Below, piece by piece: positions 26,422 through 34,364 of a DNA stretch of 64,000 nt. This stretch comes from Cereibacter_A sp052244495 (lineage in GTDB: Bacteria; Pseudomonadota; Alphaproteobacteria; Rhodobacterales; Rhodobacteraceae), in assembly GCA_052244495.1 (NCBI GenBank), contig JBQPXH010000004.1. One strand, given 5' to 3'. The translations under genes and the position numbers were made by a program. Each line of letters starts with the position of its first letter. Position 1 is the stretch's first letter. Under the pieces are notes generated by a model. The model made no database searches. It worked only from the letters and a program-made list of their open reading frames with translations, and was not told the origin of the DNA.

Positions 26422-27378
26422 TCAAGCGGATATCATTTCCGCCTGCCTTACGATCACTTCTGCCTGTTTGATGGACGCGATGTCAACAAGTCTTCCCTTG
26501 TAGACAGTCGCTCCCTCGCCCCGCTGCTTCGCAGCTTCCATCGCCGCGAGAATTTCCCGCGCTTCGGTTACCGCTTTCTCCGAGGGGGTGAATACCTCGT
26601 TCGCGAGGGCCACCTGCTTCGGGTGTATCGCCCACTTGCCCACCATGCCGAGCGTCGCCGAACGGCGGGCCTGCGCACGGAAGCCCTCGTCGTCCGAGAA
26701 GTCGCCGAAGGGCCCGTCGACGGGCAGGATGCCGTGGGTCCGGCACGCTGCCACGATCGCCGCCTGCGCCCAGTGCCAGGGATCGGACCAGTGCTTCTGC
26801 CCGTCATGCAACATGTAGTAGTTTTCCTGCGTCCCACCGATACCCGTGGTCTGCATGCCCATCGACGCGGCGAAATCGGCCGCGCCAAGGCTCATCGCCT
26901 GAAGCCGTGGCGAAGAGGCGGCGATCTCTTCCACATGTGCAATGCCGGCGGCCGATTCGATGATGACCTCGAAGCTTACGGGCTTTGTCCGGCCCTTGGC
27001 GCGCTCGATGGCAGTTACCAGCGCATCCACGGCATAGACATCCGCCGCGCAGCCGACCTTCGGGATCATGATCTGGTCGAGGCGCTCGCCCGCCTGTTCG
27101 AGCAGGTCCACCACGTCGCGATACCAGAACGGCGTGTCGAGGCCGTTGATTCGCACCGAGAGATACTTCTTCCCCCAGTCGAGCCCGTTGATCGCCTCGA
27201 TGATGTTGGCGCGGGCCTGCGGCTTGTCGTCGGGCGAAACCGAATCTTCCAGGTCGAGATTGATTACATCGGCCGCCGAAGCTGCCATCTTCTCGAACAG
27301 CGCGGGCCTCGAGCCGGGGCCGAACAGCTGGCAGCGGTTCGGACGGGCGGGAGGTGCAGGCTGGAGTCTGAAGCTCAT
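26422..27378 (-). CDS. mcl1: L-malyl-CoA/beta-methylmalyl-CoA lyase
   Basis: Mcl1 cleaves L-malyl-CoA to acetyl-CoA and glyoxylate, and beta-methylmalyl-CoA to propionyl-CoA and glyoxylate, in the ethylmalonyl-CoA pathway. The 318-residue length equals that of R. sphaeroides Mcl1. Markers include NRCQLFGPGSRPALFEKMAA, INLDLEDSVSPDDK (metal-binding acidic residues), DQIMIPKVG, SFEVIIESAAG and WAIHPKQV. It is transcribed divergently from the D-glutamate genes across a 269-bp region holding several TTGCGCAA sites. PhaA and PhaB, which supply the same pathway, are 15 kb to the left. Confidence 0.96.
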   Translation of the reverse strand: MSFRLQPAPPARPNRCQLFGPGSRPALFEKMAASAADVINLDLEDSVSPDDKPQARANIIEAINGLDWGKKYLSVRINGLDTPFWYRDVVDLLEQAGERLDQIMIPKVGCAADVYAVDALVTAIERAKGRTKPVSFEVIIESAAGIAHVEEIAASSPRLQAMSLGAADFAASMGMQTTGIGGTQENYYMLHDGQKHWSDPWHWAQAAIVAACRTHGILPVDGPFGDFSDDEGFRAQARRSATLGMVGKWAIHPKQVALANEVFTPSEKAVTEAREILAAMEAAKQRGEGATVYKGRLVDIASIKQAEVIVRQAEMISA

Positions 27379-27647
27379 TCGATCTCTCGGCAAGGAAGTT
27401 TCATGTGGCTTGCGCAATTCGTTATTATATTGCGCGCGACGACGCAAGCGACTTTCGCAGGCGCAGAAAGCGCATCGTGCACGGAACCGATGCTTGCGCA
27501 ATATCGCGGCATAGCGGAGAATTCTGCTGCCATCTGGCAGAAAATCCGAAGATTGTCCCACAAGAAGTAAATGCAGACGCAGAGAATGCGATGCAATTCC
27601 GCAGCGTCCCGCGCATGATCCGCACGATCAACCCGAGGATGTCCATC
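27379..27647. promoter_or_regulatory. Divergent control region between mcl1 and dgcN
   Basis: This 269-bp, relatively AT-rich region holds no gene. It has TTGCGCAA at 27410-27417, TTGCGC at 27430-27435 and TTGCGCAA at 27494-27501. These match the arms of the palindromes near phaA and phaB. The cluster lies 32-123 bases upstream of the mcl1 start, a usual place for an operator. The dgcN promoter must also lie here; a GAGG site sits nine bases before the preferred dgcN ATG. Confidence 0.55.
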
Positions 27648-28649
27648 ATGATCCAGACCCCCTACCTGCTCTTTCTCGGCGATGCGCCGGACGCCCTGGC
27701 CGCGAAGGTTGCGCAGGGCATCAGGGACTGGCGGCCGGAATTTGCGGTGGGGCAGTTCCGGATGGAAGGTTGCAAGGCCGATCTCGGGCTGCCGGACATG
27801 ACCCTGGCCGAGGCGAAAGCCGCGGGCTGCCGCACCCTGGTCATCGGAGTGGCGAACCGCGGCGGCGTGATCTCGCAGGCCTGGAAGAAGGTGCTGGTTG
27901 CGGCGCTCGAGGAAGGCTTCGATCTCGCCTCCGGCCTGCACAACCTGCTTCGTGACGAGGAGGACCTCGCCGCCGTCGCCCATGCCACGGGCCGGACGCT
28001 CCACGATGTCCGGGTGCCGATGGAGGACTATCCGATCGCGAACGGGCGCAAGCGCACGGGCAAGCGGATGCTGGCCGTCGGCACCGACTGCTCGATCGGC
28101 AAGATGTATACCGCCCTCTGCATCGACCGCGAGATGCGGCAGCGCAAGCTGAAGGCCACGTTCCGGGCGACGGGACAGACGGGCATCCTCATCACCGGCG
28201 GCGGCGTGCCGCTCGACGCGGTGGTCGCGGATTTCATGGCAGGCTCGATCGAACATCTGACGCCGGACAACGATCCCGATCACTGGGACCTGATCGAGGG
28301 CCAGGGCTCGCTCTTCCACGTCAGCTATTCGGGCGTCACGCTCGCGCTGATCCACGGCGGGCAGCCGGATGCGCTGGTGATCTGCCACGAGCCGACGCGG
28401 ACCCACATGCGCGGCCTGCCCGACTACACGCTGCCGAGCATCGAGCAGGTTCGTGACGCGGCTCTCGCCATGGCGCGCGTCGCGAACCCGGCCTGCGTGG
28501 CCGTCGCCTGTGCGATCAACACGGCCGCCCTTTCCGACGAGGAAGCACTGGCCTATTGCGCCGAGGTCGAGGCCCGGACGGGCCTGCCCACGGTCGATCC
28601 GTTCCGGCACGGAGCAGGGCGTCTGGTCGACGCGCTGATCGCAGTGTAG
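27648..28649 (+). CDS. dgcN: D-glutamate N-acetyltransferase DgcN (DUF1611 family)
   Basis: DgcN-type proteins acetylate D-glutamate with acetyl-CoA to N-acetyl-D-glutamate. The 333-residue protein is of the DUF1611 P-loop class: the nucleotide-binding-like VGTDCSIGKMYTAL lies mid-protein, after RTLVIGVANRGGVIS and before ATGQTGILITGGGVPLDAVV. GQGSLFHVSYSGVTLALIHG is also typical. The ATG at 27648 follows GAGG by nine bases; an ATG three codons earlier is less likely. It leads dgcA and an aminotransferase on the same strand. Function is taken from characterised homologues, not shown here. Confidence 0.85.
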   Translation: MIQTPYLLFLGDAPDALAAKVAQGIRDWRPEFAVGQFRMEGCKADLGLPDMTLAEAKAAGCRTLVIGVANRGGVISQAWKKVLVAALEEGFDLASGLHNLLRDEEDLAAVAHATGRTLHDVRVPMEDYPIANGRKRTGKRMLAVGTDCSIGKMYTALCIDREMRQRKLKATFRATGQTGILITGGGVPLDAVVADFMAGSIEHLTPDNDPDHWDLIEGQGSLFHVSYSGVTLALIHGGQPDALVICHEPTRTHMRGLPDYTLPSIEQVRDAALAMARVANPACVAVACAINTAALSDEEALAYCAEVEARTGLPTVDPFRHGAGRLVDALIAV

Positions 28650-28817
28650 CTTCCCGCCGGGGCGACGACCGGCTGCCGGGCGGCCCCTTCTGCAACGGGC
28701 GCGCCGGCGGCGATCAGGCGTGGCAACCGCCGCTTCCAGCCCGGCCGCGCCGCCCGGAACCACTCCGCGTGACTGACGGTCCCGCGGCGCCCGATACGAA
28801 CGGCCGGAGGAACCGCC

Positions 28818-29780
28818 ATGATCACCGTCACCCCCGAGAGCTTCCGTCTCGCCGAGGTCTTCACCATCTCGCGCGGATCGCGCACCGAAGCGCGGGTGCT
28901 GACCGTCGCGGTCGAGCGCGCGGGTCTCACCGGGCGGGGCGAATGCGTGCCCTACTCCCGCTACGGCGAGACGCTCGAGAGCGTCGCCGACCAGATCGCG
29001 ACGCTGCCCGAGAACCTCACCCGCGCCAACCTGCAGACGCTGCTGCCAGCTGGTGCCGCGCGCAATGCGGTGGACTGTGCGCTCTGGGATCTCGAGGCGA
29101 AGGATACCGGCAAGCGGGTCTGGCAGCTTCTGGGTCTGCCCGCGCCGCAACCGCAGGTCACGGCCTTCACCCTCTCGCTCGATGCGCCCGAGAGGATGCA
29201 GGCAGCGGCGGCGCGGAACGCGCACCGGCCGCTCCTGAAGATCAAGCTCGGCACGCCTGACGACATGCCCCGGCTCGAGGCCGTCCGCGCGGGCGCGCCG
29301 GACACGCGCATCATCGTGGATGCCAACGAAGGCTGGACGGCCGAGATCTACACCGACCTTGCGCCACACCTGCTGCGCCTCGGCGTGGCGCTGGTCGAGC
29401 AACCGCTGCCCGCGGGGCAGGACGACCTGCTGTCCGAGATCGCCCGCCCGCTGCCGGTCTGCGCCGACGAATCCTGCCACGACCGCCACTCGTTGCCCGC
29501 GCTCAGAGGCAAGTATGACGTGGTCAACATCAAGCTCGACAAGACCGGCGGCCTGACCGAGGCCCTGGCGCTGCGCGAGGCGGCGCTGGCCGAGGGCTAC
29601 GGGCTGATGGTGGGCTGCATGGTCGGCAGCTCGCTCGCCATGGCGCCCGCGACCCTCGTTGCGCAGGGTGCGGCTTACGTCGACCTTGACGGCCCCCTGC
29701 TTCTGGCCGAAGACCGCGATCAGCCGCTCGTCTTCGACGAAGCCGGCATCCATCCTCCATCCGCCGAACTCTGGGGTTGA
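28818..29780 (+). CDS. dgcA: N-acetyl-D-glutamate racemase DgcA (enolase superfamily)
   Basis: DgcA interconverts N-acetyl-D- and N-acetyl-L-glutamate. The 320-residue protein has the enolase-superfamily residues: LLKIKLG with the KxK base pair, IIVDANEGW (metal Asp), VALVEQPLP (metal Glu), CADESCHD (metal Asp) and VVNIKLDKTGG (second lysine). The L-Ala-D/L-Glu epimerase group looks similar and cannot be excluded by sequence alone; the dgcN neighbour makes DgcA the better call. GGAGGAACCGCC precedes the ATG. The next gene starts two bases after its stop. Confidence 0.83.
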   Translation: MITVTPESFRLAEVFTISRGSRTEARVLTVAVERAGLTGRGECVPYSRYGETLESVADQIATLPENLTRANLQTLLPAGAARNAVDCALWDLEAKDTGKRVWQLLGLPAPQPQVTAFTLSLDAPERMQAAAARNAHRPLLKIKLGTPDDMPRLEAVRAGAPDTRIIVDANEGWTAEIYTDLAPHLLRLGVALVEQPLPAGQDDLLSEIARPLPVCADESCHDRHSLPALRGKYDVVNIKLDKTGGLTEALALREAALAEGYGLMVGCMVGSSLAMAPATLVAQGAAYVDLDGPLLLAEDRDQPLVFDEAGIHPPSAELWG

Positions 29781-29782
29781 AC

Positions 29783-30643
29783 ATGAGCCGCACCGTCTAT
29801 GTGAACGGGGAGTATCTCCCCGAGGAAGAAGCCACCGTCTCGATCTTCGACCGGGGCTTTCTCATGGCCGACGGCGTCTACGAGGTGACCTCGGTCCTCG
29901 GCGGCAAGCTCATCGACTTCGCCGGCCACGTCGCGCGCCTCGAACGCTCGCTGGGCGAGCTTGACATGGCGATGCCGATGAGCGCGGAGGAACTGCTGGA
30001 GGTGCACCGCGAGCTGGTGGCACGCAACGGCGTCGAGGAGGGGATGATCTACCTCCAGGTCACCCGTGGCAATCCGGGCGACCGCGACTTCGCCTTCCCG
30101 CCTGCCGACACGAAGCCGACCGTCGTGCTCTTCACGCAGTCGAAGCCGGGCCTCGCGGCCAACCCCGTCGCCAAGGTGGGCATCAGGGTGATCTCGATCC
30201 CGGACATCCGCTGGGGTCGCCGCGACATCAAGACGGTGCAGCTGCTCTATCCGTCGATGGCCAAGATGGCCGCCAAGAAGGCCCATGTGGACGATGCCTG
30301 GTTCGTCGAGGACGGTTTCGTCACCGAGGGAACCTCGAACAACGTCTATATCGTGAAGGGCGGCAAGATCATCACCCGCAACCTCTCGAACGACATCCTG
30401 CACGGGATCACCCGCTCCGCCGTCGTCCGCTTCGCGCGCGAGGCGCAGATGGAGGTGGAGGAACGCCCCTTCACCATCGAGGAGGCGCAGTCGGCCGACG
30501 AGGCCTTCTTCACCTCGGCCTCGGCCTTCGTCCTGCCGGTGATCGAGGTCGACGGGAAGGCGGTGGGCGCGGGCACCCCCGGCCCCGTCGCGGCCCGCCT
30601 GCGCGAGATCTACCTCGACGAGAGCCTGAAGGCCGCCGTCTGA
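29783..30643 (+). CDS. D-amino-acid aminotransferase (PLP fold type IV)
   Basis: The 286-residue enzyme would transfer an amino group between D-amino acids and 2-oxo acids, for example D-alanine plus 2-oxoglutarate to D-glutamate plus pyruvate. SIFDRGFLMADGVYEVTSVL, RDIKTVQLLYPSMAK (the lysine that binds PLP) and EDGFVTEGTSNNVYIV identify the fold type IV family. It starts two bases after the dgcA stop, so the two genes are probably translated together. A strong terminator follows. It links D-alanine and D-glutamate pools in this operon. Confidence 0.9.
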   Translation: MSRTVYVNGEYLPEEEATVSIFDRGFLMADGVYEVTSVLGGKLIDFAGHVARLERSLGELDMAMPMSAEELLEVHRELVARNGVEEGMIYLQVTRGNPGDRDFAFPPADTKPTVVLFTQSKPGLAANPVAKVGIRVISIPDIRWGRRDIKTVQLLYPSMAKMAAKKAHVDDAWFVEDGFVTEGTSNNVYIVKGGKIITRNLSNDILHGITRSAVVRFAREAQMEVEERPFTIEEAQSADEAFFTSASAFVLPVIEVDGKAVGAGTPGPVAARLREIYLDESLKAAV

Positions 30644-30664
30644 GGCATCCCTTCCCGGACGGAA

Positions 30665-30688
30665 ACGGGCGGCCGTTGGGCCGCCCGT
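30665..30688 (+). terminator. Intrinsic terminator after the dgcN-dgcA-aminotransferase operon
   Basis: A perfect 10-bp stem (acgggcggcc / ggccgcccgt) with a GTTG loop is followed by TCTGCTTT. It lies 22 bases past the aminotransferase stop. Confidence 0.75.
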
Positions 30689-30897
30689 TCTGCTTTGGGC
30701 CACCGACGGCCCCTTGAGCAGGAACGGACCCTCAGCTTCTCCGCCCTGACCGGGCGGCACATGAGCCGGGGGGTTCTCGAAACGATGCCATCCGCGCTCG
30801 ACGGCGCGGGCCACACGCAGGCCGGAGCCACTGAGACAGGAAGGGCAGCGGGCAGCAGCCGATGCCCCCGACCGGCAGCGCCGGCCGAGCCCGGATC

Positions 30898-31635
30898 TCA
30901 GTCCGGCAGGTCCGCAAGCACCTCCTCGAGGATCGGCGCGAGCCGCTCGGCCCAGGCCCGCTGCTCCGCCTCTTCCCGGATCAGGTCGTGGCGCAGCTCG
31001 ATCAGCGTGTTCAGCCGGTCGCGCTGCAGCGCGTGCCGGTCGATCGAGTCCCCCGGCAGGTGGCCGAGATAGGGCTGGTTGTCGCCGATGCAGAGATCGG
31101 CCTCGGCCCGCAGCCTCTCGATCAGCGCCCGGCTGAAGCGGTCGTTCAGCGGCGAATGCAGGATACCCACATGCCAGGGCCGCGGCGCCCGGCCCTGCAG
31201 CCGTGGCGTGAAGGAGTGGATCGCGACGATCACCGTGTCGGCCCGCCGCGCGGCCAGCCGCGCCAGGGCCGAATGATAGGGCCGGTGGAGCATCTCGAGG
31301 CGCCGCCCGACCTCGGCCGCATCCACATGCCGGTTCGCCGGGATGATCGTGCCGTCGTAAAGCCGCATGACCAGCGTCGGGTCCTTCTCGCCGCGGTTCG
31401 GGTCGATCACCAGCCGCGAGAAGGTCGAGAGCACGCAGGGGCCGTCCAGCAGCCCGGCCAGCGCCCGCGCCACCCCCGCAGCCCCCACGTCATAGGCGAT
31501 GTGCCGCTCCATCTCGGCCGCCGGGAGGCCCAGGTCGCCCCCTGCCACCTCGGACGGAACCCGGTTCGAGGCATGGTCGCAGGTCACGAGCCAGCGCGAG
31601 GGGCGGTCGGCTCCCACGATCTCGAAGGCGGTCAT
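30898..31635 (-). CDS. N-formylglutamate amidohydrolase family protein
   Basis: The 245-residue protein belongs to the N-formylglutamate amidohydrolase family. WLVTCDHASNRVP (metal-binding region), RHIAYDVGAAGVARAL, TFSRLVIDPNRGEKDPTLVM and IVAIHSFTP are family landmarks. Classic members hydrolyse N-formyl-L-glutamate in histidine degradation, but no hut gene is nearby. It converges on the dgcN-dgcA operon, so an N-acetyl- or N-formyl-glutamate deacylase role is possible (inference). The ATG at 31635 has GGAG six bases before it; a GTG at 31650 is the longer choice. Confidence 0.85.
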   Translation of the reverse strand: MTAFEIVGADRPSRWLVTCDHASNRVPSEVAGGDLGLPAAEMERHIAYDVGAAGVARALAGLLDGPCVLSTFSRLVIDPNRGEKDPTLVMRLYDGTIIPANRHVDAAEVGRRLEMLHRPYHSALARLAARRADTVIVAIHSFTPRLQGRAPRPWHVGILHSPLNDRFSRALIERLRAEADLCIGDNQPYLGHLPGDSIDRHALQRDRLNTLIELRHDLIREEAEQRAWAERLAPILEEVLADLPD

Positions 31636-31775
31636 CAGGCGCTCCGTCACATCCCTGTCAGAGGTCCGGTTTAGGACGCAATCGGAAAAAGCGCCAGTTG
31701 CCGTGCCGCGGGCTTTGGGCCATAGAGGAACCGGCCCACCACGACATCGATGGAACTACGAGGAAACGAGGCACG

Positions 31776-33221
31776 ATGAGACGCCTTCGCAATGTAAAGA
31801 TCGTGGCCACCCTTGGGCCGGCCTCCAACGACTACGCCACCATCCGCGCACTCTTCGAGGCCGGCGCGGATGTGTTCCGGCTGAACATGAGCCACGGCTC
31901 GCACGACGACATCCGCGCGCGCCACCAGATGCTGCGCCGGATCGAGGCCGACACGGGAACCCCGGTCTGCATCCTCGCCGATCTTCAGGGGCCGAAGCTC
32001 CGCGTCGGAACCTTCGCCAACGGTTCGGAAGAGCTGGTCGAGCGGGCCCATTTCCGGCTGGATCTCGATCCCGCGCCGGGCACGCTCGAGCGGGTGAACC
32101 TGCCGCATCCCGAAATCTTTGCAGCCTTGGAGCCGGGGTCGAGCCTGCTCGTCAACGACGGCAAGATCCGTCTCGAGGTGCGCGACTGCGGCCCGGACTT
32201 CGCCGACTGCGTGGTGACGGTGGGCGGCACCATCTCGAACCGCAAGGGCGTGAACGTGCCCGACGTGGTGCTGCCGCTGGCGGCCCTGTCGGAAAAGGAC
32301 CGCCGCGACCTCGAATTCGTCTGCGAACTCGGCGTGGACTGGCTGGCACTCTCCTTCGTCCAGCGACCCGAGGATGTCGAGGAAGCCCGCAGCCTCGCCC
32401 GCGGCCGGGCGGCGATCCTGTCGAAGATCGAGAAGCCGGCCGCCGTGAAGGCTTTTGACGCAATCCTTGCGGTCTCCGACGGGATCATGGTGGCGCGCGG
32501 CGACCTGGGCGTCGAACTGCCGGTGCAGGCCGTGCCGCCGATCCAGAAGCGTCTCGTGCGTGGCGCGCGCGCGGCGGCCAAGCCGGTGATCGTCGCCACG
32601 CAGATGCTGGAATCGATGATCGACTCGCCGATGCCGACGCGGGCCGAGGTCTCCGACGTGGCGACCGCGATCTACGAAGGCGCCGATGCTGTGATGCTCT
32701 CGGCGGAATCCGCGGCCGGATCCTATCCGATCGAGGCCGTGACCACGATGAACAACACCGCCATCTCGGTCGAGAACGACCCGGTCTATCGCGACATCAT
32801 CGAGGCCAGCCGCTCGGCCAAGCGCACGAGCGTGGCCGACGCCATCGTGGCCGCCGCCCGCGAGATCGCCGAGAACACGCCGATCAAGGCCATCTGCTGC
32901 TTCACCCAGACCGGCAAGACGGTCTCGCTGGTGGCGCGCGAGCGTCCGCGGGTGCCGATCCTCGCCCTCACGCCGCTGGTCGAAACCGCGCGTCGCCTCT
33001 CGCTCACCTGGGGGACGCATTGCGTCCTGACCGAGCCGCAGGAGCGCTTCAAGGGGGCGGTGATCTGCGCCGCCCGCGCGGCACTCTCGGACGGCTTCGC
33101 CCACGAGCACGAGCAGATCGCCGTCGTGGCCGGCGTGCCCTTCAACGTGCGCGGCACGACGAACATCCTGCGCGTCGCGCCCTGTGACGAACGATTGATC
33201 TACAGCGGCGATCCCGAGTAG
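31776..33221 (+). CDS. pyk: Pyruvate kinase
   Basis: Pyruvate kinase converts phosphoenolpyruvate and ADP to pyruvate and ATP, the last step of glycolysis. The 481-residue protein has the N-terminal KIVATLGPAS, FRLNMSHGSHDD, then LADLQGPKLRVG, SKIEKPAAV and MVARGDLGVELP, plus the ATQMLESMIDSPMPTRAEVS active-site stretch and a regular C-terminal regulatory domain. ATG 31776 follows a GAGGAAACGAGG stretch. A small membrane protein and the rpmI-rplT genes lie downstream on the same strand. Confidence 0.96.
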   Translation: MRRLRNVKIVATLGPASNDYATIRALFEAGADVFRLNMSHGSHDDIRARHQMLRRIEADTGTPVCILADLQGPKLRVGTFANGSEELVERAHFRLDLDPAPGTLERVNLPHPEIFAALEPGSSLLVNDGKIRLEVRDCGPDFADCVVTVGGTISNRKGVNVPDVVLPLAALSEKDRRDLEFVCELGVDWLALSFVQRPEDVEEARSLARGRAAILSKIEKPAAVKAFDAILAVSDGIMVARGDLGVELPVQAVPPIQKRLVRGARAAAKPVIVATQMLESMIDSPMPTRAEVSDVATAIYEGADAVMLSAESAAGSYPIEAVTTMNNTAISVENDPVYRDIIEASRSAKRTSVADAIVAAAREIAENTPIKAICCFTQTGKTVSLVARERPRVPILALTPLVETARRLSLTWGTHCVLTEPQERFKGAVICAARAALSDGFAHEHEQIAVVAGVPFNVRGTTNILRVAPCDERLIYSGDPE

Positions 33222-33242
33222 TCTCGCACGAGGCGCACAAGG

Positions 33243-33476
33243 GTGAAGGTTTTGAACAGCGAGCTTTTTCTCGTCATGGGTGTCATGGTCGGCGTCCTTG
33301 CCGTCCCGGCGCTGTTCTCGGCCGCCGTGGATGGCCGCCCGCCCCGCGCGGGCGCCATCCTCGTCCTCGTCGCGGGCACGCTCATCGTGCTCGCCCTCGA
33401 GGGCCGCCCGGGCGGCTACGACATGGCCGACATCCCGCGCGCCTTCTCGAACGTGTTCGGGCGGCTTCTGCGCTGA
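33243..33476 (+). CDS. Small membrane protein of unknown function
   Basis: The 77-residue product has two hydrophobic helices (ELFLVMGVMVGVLAVPALFS and GAILVLVAGTLIVLAL) and a short basic tail (AFSNVFGRLLR). I do not recognise it. The start is probably a GTG at 33243, with AAGG just before it; a TTG nine bases later is an alternative. It sits 21 bases after pyk and 111 bases before rpmI on the same strand. Confidence 0.7.
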   Translation: MKVLNSELFLVMGVMVGVLAVPALFSAAVDGRPPRAGAILVLVAGTLIVLALEGRPGGYDMADIPRAFSNVFGRLLR

Positions 33477-33587
33477 ATCCGCTTGCACCGGGGGACGCTC
33501 GCCCCTATAGGGCGCGTCTTACACCCGCACGGCCGGCCTAAGAGGCATGCCGAGTCGTGCTTGACCCACTCGCAAGAGGAGATGGAA

Positions 33588-33788
33588 ATGCCCAAGATGA
33601 AGACCAAGTCCGCGGCGAAGAAGCGCTTCAGCTTCACCGCCACCGGCAAGGTGAAGGCCGGCCCGGCCGGCAAGCGCCACGGCATGATCAAACGCTCGAC
33701 GAAATTCATCCGCGATGTGACCGGGACCATGATCCTGTCCGACGCCGACGCGAAGATCGTCAAGAAATACATGCCCTACGACCGGTAA
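33588..33788 (+). CDS. rpmI: 50S ribosomal protein L35
   Basis: L35 is a small basic protein of the large ribosomal subunit. The 66-residue product begins [20 protein letters not shown] and ends with KIVKKYMPY, the standard L35 pattern with a Lys-rich start. AGAGGAGATGGAA precedes the ATG. It is followed after 12 bases by rplT; infC, often next to these genes, is not here. Confidence 0.97.
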
Positions 33789-33800
33789 GGAGAGCTTCAC

Positions 33801-34163
33801 ATGTCCCGCGTCAAGTCCGGCAAGGTCACGCACGCCCGCCACCGCAAGGTGATCAAGCAGGCGAAAGGCTACTACGCCGCCCGCTCCACGAACTTCCGTA
33901 CCGCGACCCAGGCCGTCGACAAGGCGAACCAGTACGCGACCCGCGACCGCAAGGCCCGCAAGCGCAACTTCCGCGCCCTGTGGATCCAGCGCATCAACGC
34001 GGCCGTGCGTCTCTTCGACGTCGAGATGACCTATTCGCGCTTCATCAACGGCCTGGCGAAGGCCGGAATCGAGGTGGACCGCAAGGTCCTCGCCGATCTC
34101 GCCGTGCACGAGCCGGAAGCCTTCAACTCGATCGCCGCGCAGGCCAAGGCCGCGCTGGCCTGA
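33801..34163 (+). CDS. rplT: 50S ribosomal protein L20
   Basis: L20 is an early-assembly large-subunit protein that also binds its own leader RNA in some bacteria. The 120-residue product has MSRVKSGKVTHARHRKVIKQ, the long basic helix RDRKARKRNFRALWIQRINA and the SRFINGLAKAGIEVDRKVLA block. AAGGAGAG precedes the ATG. A terminator lies 20 bases after the stop. Confidence 0.97.
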   Translation: MSRVKSGKVTHARHRKVIKQAKGYYAARSTNFRTATQAVDKANQYATRDRKARKRNFRALWIQRINAAVRLFDVEMTYSRFINGLAKAGIEVDRKVLADLAVHEPEAFNSIAAQAKAALA

Positions 34164-34183
34164 TCGAGGCAGGATCCGCCGAC

Positions 34184-34216
34184 AGCCCCGCGCCCGCCCG
34201 GGCCGCGGGGCTTTTT
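34184..34216 (+). terminator. Intrinsic terminator after rplT
   Basis: A 9-bp stem (agccccgcg / cgcggggct) with a GC-rich loop of about 15 bases is followed by TTTTC. It separates the ribosomal unit from pheS. Confidence 0.82.
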
Positions 34217-34364
34217 CATGCGCGTCACCGGCGCGGTGCGGGGCATGCCGCCGCGTCTTGCTCGCCGAGGGACACCGGCGCTTCCTGTCGGGACGCGGAA
34301 CCTCCTGCTCTGGACAAACCGACCCTCTGCCGATAGCACGCCGTCACCTGCACCGGAGGCTGAC

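Noticed and set aside
27375..29753. 792-codon minus-strand reading frame opposite dgcN and dgcA
   Set aside because: It covers two genes with clear motifs on the other strand, and spans the divergent control region, so it is a shadow.
34164..34364. Phenylalanine leader peptide or T-box before pheS
   Set aside because: No short Phe-rich frame and no T-box core can be seen; only the rplT terminator is present.
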